A DNA stretch of 64,000 nucleotides, from the NCBI GenBank assembly GCA_937911045.1, contig CALEPX010000087.1, forward strand, positions 1 through 64,000, given 5' to 3'. Shown one piece after another: positions 9,020 to 17,865 of the stretch (the first letter of the stretch is position 1; each line of letters starts with the position of its first letter). Origin of the DNA: an uncultured Fretibacterium sp. Lineage in GTDB: Bacteria > Synergistota > Synergistia > Synergistales > Aminobacteriaceae. The position numbers and the translations under genes were made by a program. The notes below the pieces were generated by a model. The model was not told where the DNA came from. It saw nothing but the letters and a program-made list of their open reading frames with translations, and searched no databases.

Positions 9020-9118
9020 GGTGCGGACGCTAGGCACGACAACGATTACACGTATTACTACAGCAATATCAAGGACAACGTGGCAAAACGAATCGCAGCC
9101 TATAAATCGAGCAGATAG
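9020..9118 (+). pseudogene. Possible C-terminal remnant of a lost gene
   Basis: A 32-codon frame without a start codon or ribosome site encodes a plausible protein tail (HDNDYTYYYSNIKDNVAKRI...) ending in TAG. It lies after a terminator and before the convergent YciI gene. I do not recognise it. It may be a fragment left after a deletion or simply chance. Confidence 0.25.
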
Positions 9119-9124
9119 CATAAA

Positions 9125-9168
9125 AAATAGACGGCGGAGAAGTTTTCAAAGCGTGAGGCTTCTTCGCC
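9125..9168 (-). terminator. Terminator of the YciI-family gene
   Basis: On the minus strand GGCGAAGAAG (9168-9159) pairs with CTTCTCCGCC (9142-9133) with one mismatch, followed by GTCTATTTTTT. It lies 16 bases after the YciI stop codon and would also block readthrough from the opposite side. Confidence 0.65.
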
Positions 9169-9183
9169 CGTATATCTGGTGAT

Positions 9184-9456
9184 TTACTTGCCAATCACGA
9201 CATTTATCGGTTCAACAGAAATTTTTTCCCAGACATTCGCGATAACGTACGGTTCGTTTCTCAAATACTCGTCAAGCTCTTCACGGCTTGCAAATTCCAT
9301 AACCATTGCAGAACCTTTCATTTCGCCAGTTTCCGTCAAAAGTCCGCCAGCACAAATCACATGCTCACGCGGCAAATTCGACAAATGTTGCGGTCTCACT
9401 TCAAGACGCTTCTGTAATTTCCCCTCACCATCATATGCCAATACTAAGAATTGCAT
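9184..9456 (-). CDS. YciI-family protein
   Basis: This 90-residue protein has the YCII-related ferredoxin-like fold pattern: MQFLVLAYDG at the N-terminus, RPQHL with the conserved His, GGLL, GSAMVMEF and a C-terminal ISVEPINVVIGK strand. ATG 9456 is preceded by TAGGAGG at the right distance. YciI proteins are small dimeric enzymes or binding proteins of mostly unknown function, and nothing in the context narrows this down. It is a single-gene unit with its own terminator, convergent with the Ntn hydrolase and divergent from the phosphatase gene. Confidence 0.8.
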   Translation of the reverse strand: MQFLVLAYDGEGKLQKRLEVRPQHLSNLPREHVICAGGLLTETGEMKGSAMVMEFASREELDEYLRNEPYVIANVWEKISVEPINVVIGK

Positions 9457-9655
9457 TACTAAACCTCCTATGAAATCTCATCATAACTCAATCATAACTC
9501 AATCATGAACGAACGCTCTCAAATTCCCTCGCCTGCGACAAATTACGCAAGATTATTATAACAGAAAATTCACGCTTTAATTTCGATAAACGGGATTCTT
9601 GCTCATGATGCTATACTTGACATGACAACTAAACTGAATCAGGAGTGATTACGCT

Positions 9656-10111
9656 TTGAGAATATTATTCATTTGCCACGGAAACATTTGCCGCTCACCA
9701 ACGGCTGAGTTCATCATGAAGTATTTGACACGTGAGGCTGGGGTCTATGAGAAATTCGTGATTGCTTCAGCAGCTACGAGTACTGATGATTTGGGCAGCG
9801 ACATGTACTCCAAAGCAAAATCCGAACTCAATCGACACAAAATCCCCCACGAACATAGAAAAGCACGACAACTTCGCTCGAACGAATACTCAAACTGGGA
9901 CTTGATAATCGCAATGGACGACGAAAATCTCCGGGATATTCTTAGCATTCTCGGAGGCGACCCGTGTGAGAAAGTTCGACTCTTGATGTCATTCGCCGGT
10001 GAAAATCGTTCTGTAGAAGATCCCTGGTACACAAGAAATTTCGCGAAAGCTTACGACGATATTTACAACGCATGTAGTGAGTTGCTCGCAAAATTATCGC
10101 AAACACTCTGA
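9656..10111 (+). CDS. Low-molecular-weight protein tyrosine phosphatase
   Basis: This 151-residue protein has the P-loop CHGNICRSP at residues 7-15 (CX5R with the catalytic Cys and Arg) near the N-terminus, as is usual for the LMW family. The general-acid motif DPWY near the C-terminus completes the active site. It starts at TTG 9656 after AGGAG; there is no better ATG, and the first residues (MRILFICHGN) match the family exactly. Likely substrates are phosphotyrosine or phosphoarginine proteins, but no kinase partner is nearby. It is monocistronic, since the amino-acid transporter downstream has its own promoter. Confidence 0.9.
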   Translation: MRILFICHGNICRSPTAEFIMKYLTREAGVYEKFVIASAATSTDDLGSDMYSKAKSELNRHKIPHEHRKARQLRSNEYSNWDLIIAMDDENLRDILSILGGDPCEKVRLLMSFAGENRSVEDPWYTRNFAKAYDDIYNACSELLAKLSQTL

Positions 10112-10131
10112 GCCGTTCAGAAACAAAAAAC

Positions 10132-10184
10132 TATCAAGTTAGTCGGATTTCCAAGTTGATAAAAACGGACTTTTCAATTAAAAT
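10132..10184 (+). promoter_or_regulatory. Promoter of the amino-acid ABC operon with overlapping inverted repeat
   Basis: The -35 box TTGATA (10156-10161), a 17-base spacer and the -10 box TAAAAT (10179-10184) form a good sigma70 promoter. An inverted repeat TATCAAGTT (10132-10140) / AAGTTGATA (10153-10161), eight of nine positions complementary, covers the -35 box. That arrangement fits a repressor operator; no regulator gene is adjacent. Confidence 0.6.
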
Positions 10185-10222
10185 ATCGTGCGAACATTTT
10201 GGAAGGAGGTTTTGATTTTTAC

Positions 10223-10891
10223 ATGATGCTGCTGAATTGGGAATTTATTGCGAAATATTTGCCGCTTTATCAGAAAGCTGCGTACCTGACCGCGAAAATC
10301 GGTTTTGCAGGAATTATTGCCGCCGTCGCTGTGGGCTTGATCTGCGCGTTCGTTCAGTATTACAAGATCCCAGTCGTGAACAAGTTCGTCTCGGTCTATA
10401 TCGAACTCAGCAGAAATACGCCGTTACTGGTTCAGCTATTCTTCATTTACTACGGACTTCCCAAGATTGGCATCAAAACAAATTCTGAAGTTTGCGGTGT
10501 GGCTGGATTGGCTTTTCTCGGAGGAAGCTACATGTCCGAAGCGTTTCGCAGCGGAATAGAAGCCGTCGAACCAATTCAAGAAGAAAGTGCGTACAGTCTC
10601 GGTTTGAACAAGTTCCAGACTATGCGTTACGTGATTTTGCCCCAAGCTTTCGCAATAAGTTTCCCCGCATTCATGGCGAACGTTATATTCCTGATGAAAG
10701 AAACCAGCGTGTTTTCCGTGATTAGCCTGATGGATCTGATGTTCACCGCGAAAGACTTGATCGGGCTGTATTACAAGACAACTGAGAGTTTGCTGTTACT
10801 GGTCGTGTTCTACATGTTGATTTTGCTGCCGATTTCCGCTTTGGGTAGCATTTTGGAAAGGAAGTTGCGTCGTGCCGGATTTGGGATTTGA
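10223..10891 (+). CDS. Polar amino-acid ABC transporter permease 1
   Basis: This inner-membrane subunit belongs to the HisM/GlnP family. It has five predicted helices, the N-terminal family motif ELSRNTPLLVQLFFIYYGLP and the EAA loop ESAYSLGLNKFQTMRYVILPQAF that contacts the ATPase. I start it at ATG 10223; AAGGAGG lies 13 bases upstream, and TTG 10199 precedes the ribosome site and is unlikely. It opens a four-gene importer operon (permease, permease, ATPase, binding protein) and overlaps permease 2 by 20 bases. Two different permeases suggest a heterodimeric pore. Confidence 0.93.
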   Translation: MMLLNWEFIAKYLPLYQKAAYLTAKIGFAGIIAAVAVGLICAFVQYYKIPVVNKFVSVYIELSRNTPLLVQLFFIYYGLPKIGIKTNSEVCGVAGLAFLGGSYMSEAFRSGIEAVEPIQEESAYSLGLNKFQTMRYVILPQAFAISFPAFMANVIFLMKETSVFSVISLMDLMFTAKDLIGLYYKTTESLLLLVVFYMLILLPISALGSILERKLRRAGFGI

Positions 10892-11549
10892 AGTGCTGCT
10901 CAAGGGCAGGAATTTTGCGCGAATTTTGGAAGGTCTGGGAATCGCTCTGAGAGTGAGCATGATTTCCGTAGCAATGAGCATTCCGTTTGGGATTCTACTC
11001 GGGATATTAGCCGCCTGGAAAAATATTTTCGCTCGGGCAGTTATCCGTTGTTATCTCGAATTTGTGCGAATTATGCCGCAATTAGTCCTGTTATTCCTGG
11101 TCTACTTCGGCACAACTCGGGCGTTCGGCTGGAATTTGTCCGGTGAAGTCGCTTCGATAATCGTTTTTACTCTCTGGGGAACAGCAGAAATGAGCGATCT
11201 TGTCCGCGGCGCGTTAATCAGCATTCCGGCGCATCAATACGAGAGTGCGTTCTCTCTTGGGCTGACAAAATCTCAAGTGTATCAATACGTGATCCTGCCT
11301 CAGACCGTGCGGAGATTGCTGCCGTTGTCGATTAACCTGATTACACGCATGATCAAGACTACGAGCCTGATTCTCATGATCGGTGTGGTCGAAGTCCTCA
11401 AAGTCGCTCAGCAAATCATCGAGGCTAATCGCATGAGCAGTCCTAACGCAGCTTTCGGAATTTACTTGACGGTTTTCGCGCTGTATTTTCTTGCGTGCTG
11501 GCCGATAAGTTTGTTCGCAAAATATCTCGAAAAAAGACAGGTGTGCTAA
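10872..11549 (+). CDS. Polar amino-acid ABC transporter permease 2
   Basis: This 225-residue HisQ/GlnP-type permease starts at GTG 10872 inside the end of the first permease, implying coupled translation. It has five hydrophobic segments, the conserved EFVRIMPQLVLLFLVYFG segment and the EAA loop YESAFSLGLTKSQVYQYVILPQ. The gap to the ATPase gene is one base. It presumably pairs with permease 1 to form the translocation pore. The substrate class (polar amino acids) comes from family membership, not from residues visible here. Confidence 0.93.
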   Translation: MPDLGFEVLLKGRNFARILEGLGIALRVSMISVAMSIPFGILLGILAAWKNIFARAVIRCYLEFVRIMPQLVLLFLVYFGTTRAFGWNLSGEVASIIVFTLWGTAEMSDLVRGALISIPAHQYESAFSLGLTKSQVYQYVILPQTVRRLLPLSINLITRMIKTTSLILMIGVVEVLKVAQQIIEANRMSSPNAAFGIYLTVFALYFLACWPISLFAKYLEKRQVC

Positions 11550-11550
11550 C

Positions 11551-12327
11551 ATGCCAGAACCAGTATTAACGCCAGTATTAACGATCGAGCATTTGACCAA
11601 GAAATTCGGTGATTTGACCGTTCTGAGTGACTTGAGCCTGCAGGTTCATGAAGGGGAAGTCATCGTGATTCTCGGTGCGAGCGGCTGTGGAAAAAGTACG
11701 CTGCTCAGGTGCATTAACGCGCTCGAAAATATCCAGTCCGGAGAAATCAGGCTCAACGGCGAAATTATCTCTCAGGACAGCAAGAATCTCTCAAGAATAC
11801 GTCAGCAAATCGGCATGGTCTTCCAGAGCTACGAGTTATTCCCGCATTTGAGTGTGTTAGCGAATATTCTCTTGGCTCCGATGAAAGTTCAGAAGCGTTC
11901 GCGAGCCAGTGCTGAACAGGAAGCTTTGTCGCTGTTATCCCGGGTCGGTCTCGCTGAGAAGGCAAATTCGTTCCCAAGGCAGCTATCCGGCGGTCAGAAA
12001 CAGCGTGTCGCAATAGTCAGAGCGTTGTGTATGCACCCGAAAATATTGCTCTTCGACGAAATAACCGCAGCTCTCGATCCCGAAATGGTCAGGGAAGTTC
12101 TGGACGTGATTCTGGACTTGGCTGAACAGGGACGGACTATGTTAATCGTAACACATGAGATGCAGTTTGCTCAGGCAGTCGCGGATCGAGTTATATTCCT
12201 CGATGACGGCAACATCAAAGAACAGGGAACTCCGGAGCAGTTTTTCAACTCTCCAAAGACAGAACGTGCGAAGAAATTTTTGCAGACGTTCACATTTAAG
12301 CGAAAAAATATTAAAATATCGGGCTAA
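11551..12327 (+). CDS. Polar amino-acid ABC transporter ATP-binding protein
   Basis: This 258-residue GlnQ/HisP-type ATPase energises the importer. Walker A is GASGCGKST (residues ~43-51), the Q loop VFQSYELFPH, the signature LSGGQKQR, Walker B ILLFDEITAALD and the switch His VTHEMQFA. All catalytic residues are present. Asp-Glu-Ile replaces the usual DEP(T/V) after Walker B, a mild substitution. It lies between permease 2 and the binding-protein gene in the same operon. Confidence 0.95.
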   Translation: MPEPVLTPVLTIEHLTKKFGDLTVLSDLSLQVHEGEVIVILGASGCGKSTLLRCINALENIQSGEIRLNGEIISQDSKNLSRIRQQIGMVFQSYELFPHLSVLANILLAPMKVQKRSRASAEQEALSLLSRVGLAEKANSFPRQLSGGQKQRVAIVRALCMHPKILLFDEITAALDPEMVREVLDVILDLAEQGRTMLIVTHEMQFAQAVADRVIFLDDGNIKEQGTPEQFFNSPKTERAKKFLQTFTFKRKNIKISG

Positions 12328-12364
12328 TAAACCCAGAAACATAAACAGAAACGGAGAATTAATT

Positions 12365-13207
12365 ATGACAAGAACTCGTAATTTCACAAGAATTTTATTA
12401 ACAATCACATTACTCACATTACTGGCATTATTCTCAGGAGCTGCTTTTGCTGCAAATTATCGCTCACTCGACCAAATCAGAAACAGCGGCGTAATTAACA
12501 TCGGAGTCTTCTCGGACAAGAATCCGTTTGGCTACGTTGATGAGAACGGCGATTATCAGGGCTATGACGTGTATTTCGCTGAACGAATCGGCAAAGACTT
12601 GGCTCTGAAAATCAATTACGTCTCAACCGAGGCAGCTAACCGCATCGAATATCTGCAGACCGGCAAAGTCGATATTATCCTCGCGAATTTCACCGTCACT
12701 CCTGAACGCGCAGAAGTCGTGGATTTCGCGTTACCCTACATGAACGTGGCTCTGGGAGTTGTCTCTCACGCTGATAACGCCGTCAACTCGCTGGAAAACT
12801 GGGATTCGAACGAGCGCATAATCGTGATTTCCGGCACAACAGCTGAAGATTATTTAATCAAGAATTACCCGAACATTCCGCTGCAAAAATATGACTCGTA
12901 CGCAACAGCTAAGAACGCTCTCGAAAATCGCAACGCAATCGCCTGGGCAAATGACAACACCGAAGTAATAGCTTTCGCAATTCAGAACAATGGCTACACA
13001 GTCGGCATTCCGTCACTCGGCAGTCAGGACACAATCGCTCCGGCAGTATCAAAAGGCAACGAAACTCTCCTGAACTGGCTCAACGATGAGATCAGGAAAC
13101 TCGGCTCAGAAAGATTCTTCCACGCTGATTACGAAGCAACTCTGGTCAGCACTTACGGGCTTGAATACGAGGACAGCTTAGTAATCGACGGTATCAAATC
13201 TGAATAA
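12365..13207 (+). CDS. Periplasmic amino-acid-binding protein of the ABC importer
   Basis: This 280-residue SBP_bac_3 protein starts at ATG 12365 after GGAG. Its signal peptide of about 29 residues ends at AAFA. The mature protein has the family pattern RNSGVINIGVFSDKNPFGYVDENGDYQGYDVYFAERIG, then VDIILANFTVTPERAEVVDFALPY (ligand-binding region), and ends with the ISGTTAEDYL and GNETLLNWLND segments. It is the last gene of the importer operon and is followed by a strong terminator. The bound amino acid is not evident; the FSDKNPFGYVD segment resembles cystine, Asp/Glu and PEB1-type binders. Confidence 0.93.
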   Translation: MTRTRNFTRILLTITLLTLLALFSGAAFAANYRSLDQIRNSGVINIGVFSDKNPFGYVDENGDYQGYDVYFAERIGKDLALKINYVSTEAANRIEYLQTGKVDIILANFTVTPERAEVVDFALPYMNVALGVVSHADNAVNSLENWDSNERIIVISGTTAEDYLIKNYPNIPLQKYDSYATAKNALENRNAIAWANDNTEVIAFAIQNNGYTVGIPSLGSQDTIAPAVSKGNETLLNWLNDEIRKLGSERFFHADYEATLVSTYGLEYEDSLVIDGIKSE

Positions 13208-13228
13208 TCACGGAATAACTTGATGAGA

Positions 13229-13280
13229 GATCACCAGACGTTCGGGTGTAAATTACTCGTTCGTTTGGTGGTCTTTTTTT
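13229..13280 (+). terminator. Strong intrinsic terminator of the amino-acid ABC operon
   Basis: GATCACCAGACG pairs with CGTTTGGTGGTC (12 positions, G-U allowed) around a 21-base loop, followed by a run of eight T. The loop contains GGGTGTAA, also present in the eno leader and the terminator of the pyruvate oxidoreductase gene. Confidence 0.85.
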
Positions 13281-13344
13281 CACATGAGCCTAACTACGAA
13301 AAAAGCGACCTGCCAAACACAAGCCGCTCGTTTCGATATAATAT

Positions 13345-14205
13345 TTATTTCTTGTCACGCAAATGCCACTCAACAAGCAAACCCGTCGCTACGAACATTG
13401 AACTCCAAGTCCCCGCGATAATTCCTACCAACATCGCGTAACTGAACGCCATCAATACGGGTCCTCCCCATACGCATAACGCTATAACCGGAAATAACGT
13501 CGTCAATGTCGTGTTAATCGTTCGGGATAACGTCTGATTCAGGGATTTGTTCACAAGATTTACTATGCCTTCTCGATCCAAGCTTCCCCAATTCTCACGC
13601 ACTCGGTCAAGAATTATGATCGTGTTGTTGAGCGAATAGCCTACGATCGTCAATAATGCCGCAATAAATGACGACGAGATCTCAAACTGAGTTATGCTGA
13701 AAAATCCCAGCGCAATTATTACGTCGTGAACTAACGGGATTACGCTCACAACCGCAAATCTAAACTGGAATCTCACCGTTATGTAAATCAAAATCGCAAT
13801 CAACGCAATAGTCACGCCGATTATTGCCTGACGACGCAATTCGCCTCCGACAACCGGACCGACTTTCTCAAAACCCGTGACTTTCGCATCAGAAAATTTC
13901 TCGCTAACAGCTTTCACAACATTTTCGCGGCTCTCTTCAGTGTCCTCGTTTGTGCGAATGATTATTCCCTTGTCGCCGAAATTCTGGATCATCGCCTCAC
14001 GAGCTACAACTCCCGAAACAACTTCGCGCACTGTCCCTATCTCCGGACGATTCTCAAAATCAAACTGAATCACGTTGCCTCCGGTGAAATCAATTCCCAA
14101 ATTCAAGCCCATCGTCAGCAACATAAACAAACTCGCGACAACTAACACAAGACTGATTATTAACGCAGGTTTTCGTACTTTCATGAAGTCAATGCTAAAT
14201 TTCAT
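13345..14205 (-). CDS. secF: Protein-export membrane protein SecF
   Basis: This 286-residue SecF has six predicted helices. Near the N-terminus is the family motif GIDFTGGNVIQFDF, a short periplasmic domain follows, and the C-terminal half carries GYSLNNTIIILDRVRENW with the conserved Asp used in proton-driven pulling of exported proteins. It lies three bases after secD, and yajC-secD-secF form one operon in the usual order. A complete SecDF-YajC set fits the many exported proteins in this window. Confidence 0.96.
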   Translation of the reverse strand: MKFSIDFMKVRKPALIISLVLVVASLFMLLTMGLNLGIDFTGGNVIQFDFENRPEIGTVREVVSGVVAREAMIQNFGDKGIIIRTNEDTEESRENVVKAVSEKFSDAKVTGFEKVGPVVGGELRRQAIIGVTIALIAILIYITVRFQFRFAVVSVIPLVHDVIIALGFFSITQFEISSSFIAALLTIVGYSLNNTIIILDRVRENWGSLDREGIVNLVNKSLNQTLSRTINTTLTTLFPVIALCVWGGPVLMAFSYAMLVGIIAGTWSSMFVATGLLVEWHLRDKK

Positions 14206-14208
14206 GAT

Positions 14209-15597
14209 TTATGCCCTCACTTTCACTTTATCGCCGCGTCGCGTAACTAATTGCAGAAGCACTCGCGTAACTACTACGTTAGCAAAAACACTCGCTACTA
14301 ATCCAATCGAAAGCGTAACTCCAAATCCTCGAACCGAACCTGAGCCGAAATAAAACAACACTAACGCCGCAATCAAAGTCGTAATATTGCTATCCAGAAT
14401 CGTAACTAATGCTTTTCTGAATCCGGAATCCAACGCTGCCATAGGTGTCTTGCCAGCTTTACGCTCTTCACGGATTCTCTCGTAAATCAAGACATTTCCG
14501 TCAACTGCCATTCCCAGTGTCAAAACAATTCCTGCAATGCCCGGCAATGTCAACGTAGCTCTGAACGCAATCAATCCGGCGAAAATCAGCAAAATCGTGA
14601 CGATTAAAGCAATATCCGCCGCTAAGCCTCTGAACTGGTAATATATCAACATGAATACTAGCACCATTATCGCTCCGAAAACTCCAGCCTGCAATCCCTG
14701 CCTAACTGAATCCGCTCCCAAACTCGGACCGACTGATCTGTTCTCCGCAATTTCTACAGCTACCGGCAATGCTCCAGCCTTCAACATGATCGCCAGTCTC
14801 GAAGCCTGCTCAAGCGTAAACTGTCCGGTTATTTGCGCGTTTCCTCCTGCGATTCGTGACTGCACAACCGGTGCGGAAATCACTACGTCATCAAGCACGA
14901 TCGCGATTTGCTTGCCGATTAATCTAGCCGTTGCCGTCTCAAATAATTCCGCGCCCGTCGAGTTAAATTTAAGCGAAACTCCCATGCGCCCGATACTGTC
15001 CGGAGTTACTCCAGTGTCAACAAGTTCGCTGCCAGATAATAACACAGCACCTAATAAATAATATCTGCCAGCTTCTTCAGCCTGAGCCACAATCGAGCCC
15101 TCAATCGTACGTGATCTCGCAATCAAATCCGCGCTCGCATTCCCAAGCTGCGACATAGCATCTTCCCAACGCTGCTGAGCGTTCACAAACTGAATATCCG
15201 AGTCATAATTGCTGCGAATCGGTGCAGGTGGTGCTGAACCTGTTACGTCTAACACCTCGCGAAATTCCATCTTGGCTGTGCGTCCGATTAACTCCAACGC
15301 TGCCGACGGATCCTGAATACCCGGCAAATCAACGATAACTCGATCATTTCCGCTTCTCTGGATAATAGGCTCCGCAACTCCGTACTGGTCAATTCGATTT
15401 CGCAATACCGCGAGCAATCTGTCAATGCTGTCATTCGTAATCGGATTCTCTGGCGTGTTCTTCGCCTGCAAGACTATATGCGCGCCGCCTTTCAAATCCA
15501 ATCCCAAATTCACTTTCCAATCAGACTGCTGCAAAAACAACACTGCCGCTACAACAACTACGATTACAATCCATAGTCTCAACTTGTCAGCTCTCAT
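14209..15597 (-). CDS. secD: Protein-export membrane protein SecD
   Basis: This 462-residue SecD has an N-terminal helix, then LGLDLKGGAHIVLQ, a P1 periplasmic domain (residues ~30-280, including VIVDLPGIQDP) and five more helices. The catalytic region LPGIAGIVLTLGMAVDGNVLIYERIREE contains the conserved Asp. The length is at the short end for SecD, typical of anaerobes. It is three bases downstream of the yajC stop and three bases upstream of secF. Together with SecF it uses the proton or sodium gradient to complete translocation. Confidence 0.96.
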   Translation of the reverse strand: MRADKLRLWIVIVVVVAAVLFLQQSDWKVNLGLDLKGGAHIVLQAKNTPENPITNDSIDRLLAVLRNRIDQYGVAEPIIQRSGNDRVIVDLPGIQDPSAALELIGRTAKMEFREVLDVTGSAPPAPIRSNYDSDIQFVNAQQRWEDAMSQLGNASADLIARSRTIEGSIVAQAEEAGRYYLLGAVLLSGSELVDTGVTPDSIGRMGVSLKFNSTGAELFETATARLIGKQIAIVLDDVVISAPVVQSRIAGGNAQITGQFTLEQASRLAIMLKAGALPVAVEIAENRSVGPSLGADSVRQGLQAGVFGAIMVLVFMLIYYQFRGLAADIALIVTILLIFAGLIAFRATLTLPGIAGIVLTLGMAVDGNVLIYERIREERKAGKTPMAALDSGFRKALVTILDSNITTLIAALVLFYFGSGSVRGFGVTLSIGLVASVFANVVVTRVLLQLVTRRGDKVKVRA

Positions 15598-15600
15598 GTA

Positions 15601-16008
15601 TTATTTTGCCTCCTGATCTGATGCACTGGCACTCGCACCGGAATTTACAACTCTTTTACGTGCAACTGCTGATTTCAGAATTCTCACCCGAACACCGTCC
15701 GAAATTTCCAACTGGAACGAGTCATCACGAACTTCGCGAATTGTCCCGATAAATCCACCGACCGTCTCAACCTGATCGCCGCGATTTATGCTGGCTAACA
15801 TGTTATCATGCTGTTTCTGCTGCTTTTTCTGAGGTCTGATTATGAAAAAATAAAATATCAGCGCGAATATCGCAAGTGGCAAAATCATCGACATCAAACC
15901 GCCACCCTGTTGTGCAGCAGCGTCCGTTCCAGCAGGAGTTCCTGTTGAAGTCGTGGTCTGAGTCGGAGTTCCGCCACAAATATTTACCGCTGTAGTTGTG
16001 TCTGCCAT
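15601..16008 (-). CDS. yajC: Preprotein translocase subunit YajC
   Basis: This 135-residue YajC has one transmembrane helix at residues ~38-57 (ILPLAIFALIFYFFIIRP), then QKKQQKQHDNMLASINRGDQVETVGGFIGTI, the family core with an SH3-like fold. Before the helix is an unusually long, Thr/Gln/Gly-rich stretch (residues 5-36) that would be periplasmic; most YajC proteins have only a few residues there. It is the first gene of the yajC-secD-secF operon. Confidence 0.93.
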   Translation of the reverse strand: MADTTTAVNICGGTPTQTTTSTGTPAGTDAAAQQGGGLMSMILPLAIFALIFYFFIIRPQKKQQKQHDNMLASINRGDQVETVGGFIGTIREVRDDSFQLEISDGVRVRILKSAVARKRVVNSGASASASDQEAK

Positions 16009-16053
16009 TGTGAAAACACCTCTCTAAAATTCCTAAAATTTCCACACAGATTA

Positions 16054-16076
16054 GCCCCCCTAACCTTCAGGAGGGC
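16054..16076. other. GC-rich hairpin between ridA and yajC
   Basis: GCCCCCC (16054-16060) and GGAGGGC (16070-16076) pair around TAACCTTCA. There is no clear T run on either side, so I cannot say whether it terminates transcription after ridA or acts as an RNA processing or stability element ahead of yajC. Confidence 0.35.
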
Positions 16077-16115
16077 ATGTGCTTCAAAAAATTTTCGTTT
16101 CTACGCTAAGTATGA

Positions 16116-16544
16116 CTAGAATAATTTTTTCCACGCTACTGCTTCAATCTCGACTTTAGCACCTTTGGGAAGATCTTTCACCGCAACGAATGATCTCGCC
16201 GGAGCATCTTTCGAAAAATACTCAGCGTAAACTTCATTCACTGCCGCAAAATTCGCAATATCCGTAACAAAAACCGTAGTCTTAATCACATCTTCAAGCG
16301 AGTAATTCGCAGCCTCGAAAATCGCTTTCAAATTCTCCAGTGATTGCTTAGCCTGTTCACGAATATCATCACTCACAAAATTTCCGGTTTTGGGCTCAAT
16401 CGGAATCTGTCCGGACGCGTAAACGAACTCGCCAGCTCTCACAGCTTGAGAATACGGACCGATTGCTTCAGGAGCTTTCTCAGTCTTGATAACTTTCTTC
16501 GCCGCCGCGTCTCTCAAAATCGCTTCAGGATCGTTGAATGCCAT
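16116..16544 (-). CDS. ridA: RidA-family enamine/imine deaminase
   Basis: This 142-residue protein has the YjgF/RidA core: APEAIGPYSQAVRAGEFVYASGQIP, then LENLKAIFEAA, VFVTDIANFAAVNEVYAEYF and the C-terminal PARSFVAVKDLPKGAKVEIEAVA with the catalytic-site Arg and Glu. RidA removes reactive 2-aminoacrylate made by PLP enzymes. It carries about 17 residues before the canonical start (KKVIKTEKAP), and ATG 16544 overlaps the enolase stop by one base, so translation is probably coupled to eno. The extension is genuine by this overlap but has no known role. Confidence 0.92.
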   Translation of the reverse strand: MAFNDPEAILRDAAAKKVIKTEKAPEAIGPYSQAVRAGEFVYASGQIPIEPKTGNFVSDDIREQAKQSLENLKAIFEAANYSLEDVIKTTVFVTDIANFAAVNEVYAEYFSKDAPARSFVAVKDLPKGAKVEIEAVAWKKLF

Positions 16545-17821
16545 TATTTCGAAAACCTCGTAAGTCCCGCGTATTTCGCCGTGTCACCGAGCTGTTCTTC
16601 GATCCTCAATAACTGGTTATACTTCGCGATTCGATCCGTTCGGGCAATGCTTCCAGTCTTAATCTGACCGGTTCTCGTCGCTACAGCCAAGTCAGCAATA
16701 AACGTGTCCGCAGTCTCGCCGCTTCTGTGAGAAACTACCGCCGCGTAACCAGCTTCGGCCGCCATGTGAATGACTTCGAGAGTTTCAGAAACAGTTCCGA
16801 TCTGATTCAGCTTTACCAAAACCGCGTTCGCAACACCCTGAGAAATTCCGCGCTCAAGAATCTTAGGATTCGTTACGAACAAGTCATCGCCGACTAACTG
16901 ACATTTGCCTTTCAAAGCCGCCGTTAATTTTGCCCAGCCTTCCCAGTCGTCCTCAGCACAGCCGTCTTCAATCGAAATTACGTAATAATTATTCACGAGA
17001 TCTTCGTATAATTTGATCAAGTCATCAGCCGTGTGAGCTTTCTTGTCACTCTTCTTGAACACGTACGAACCATTGTCGAAAAATTCCGAGCTCGCAACGT
17101 CCAACGCGAAACTTACATCCGCGCCGGGTTTGTAGCCAGCTTTATTAACCGCTTCGATTAATAATTCCAACGCTTCGACATTGCTCTTCAAATTCGGAGC
17201 AAATCCGCCCTCGTCACCAACGCCCGTCGAATATCCGCGAGCCTTCACGCAACTCTTCAACGCATGATAGACTTCTGCGCCCATTCTCAACGCTTCTGAG
17301 AAAGATTTCGCGTTATGCGGCACAATCATAAATTCCTGGAAATCGACGTTATTATCAGCATGAGCTCCGCCGTTAATAACATTCATCATCGGTGTGGGCA
17401 ACAATCCGCCGTCAATTCCGCCGAGCCATGTGCAAAGTGATACACCATGACTTTCCGCAGCTGCTCGCGCATTAGCCATTGAAACTCCGAGAATCGCGTT
17501 TGCTCCGAGATTCGATTTGCCATCTGTGCCATCAAGAGCGATCATTGCACGATCCAATGCGCCCTGATCATCCGCGTCCATTCCAAGAACTTCAGTGGCG
17601 ATTTTCTCGTTCACATTTTCAACAGCTTTCTGAACGCCTTTGCCGCCGTAACGAGCTTCTTTGTCGCGCAATTCGAGAGCTTCGTGTACACCGGTCGATG
17701 CTCCAGACGGAACCGCTGCACGTCCAAACGCGCCGTCCTCAAGAACTACATCAACTTCAACCGTGGGATTACCGCGAGAATCAAGAATTTCTCTTGCATG
17801 GATTCCAATTATAGATGACAT
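16544..17821 (-). CDS. eno: Enolase
   Basis: This 425-residue glycolytic enolase converts 2-phosphoglycerate to phosphoenolpyruvate. All diagnostic motifs are present: ILDSRGNPTVEV, GASTGVHEALELRD, VGDEGGFAPN, ISIEDG with a metal-binding Glu, VGDDLFVTNP, the catalytic Lys in LVKLNQIGTVSE and SHRSGETADTFIADLAVA. TTAGGAGG precedes ATG 17821. It has a ~90-base leader with a hairpin (17866-17887) and an extended -10 promoter around 17920. It is co-transcribed with ridA through a one-base overlap. Confidence 0.98.
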   Translation of the reverse strand: MSSIIGIHAREILDSRGNPTVEVDVVLEDGAFGRAAVPSGASTGVHEALELRDKEARYGGKGVQKAVENVNEKIATEVLGMDADDQGALDRAMIALDGTDGKSNLGANAILGVSMANARAAAESHGVSLCTWLGGIDGGLLPTPMMNVINGGAHADNNVDFQEFMIVPHNAKSFSEALRMGAEVYHALKSCVKARGYSTGVGDEGGFAPNLKSNVEALELLIEAVNKAGYKPGADVSFALDVASSEFFDNGSYVFKKSDKKAHTADDLIKLYEDLVNNYYVISIEDGCAEDDWEGWAKLTAALKGKCQLVGDDLFVTNPKILERGISQGVANAVLVKLNQIGTVSETLEVIHMAAEAGYAAVVSHRSGETADTFIADLAVATRTGQIKTGSIARTDRIAKYNQLLRIEEQLGDTAKYAGLTRFSK

Positions 17822-17865
17822 GTAAAAATCCTCCTAATTTATTTATTTATTCCAATCCACCGAGC

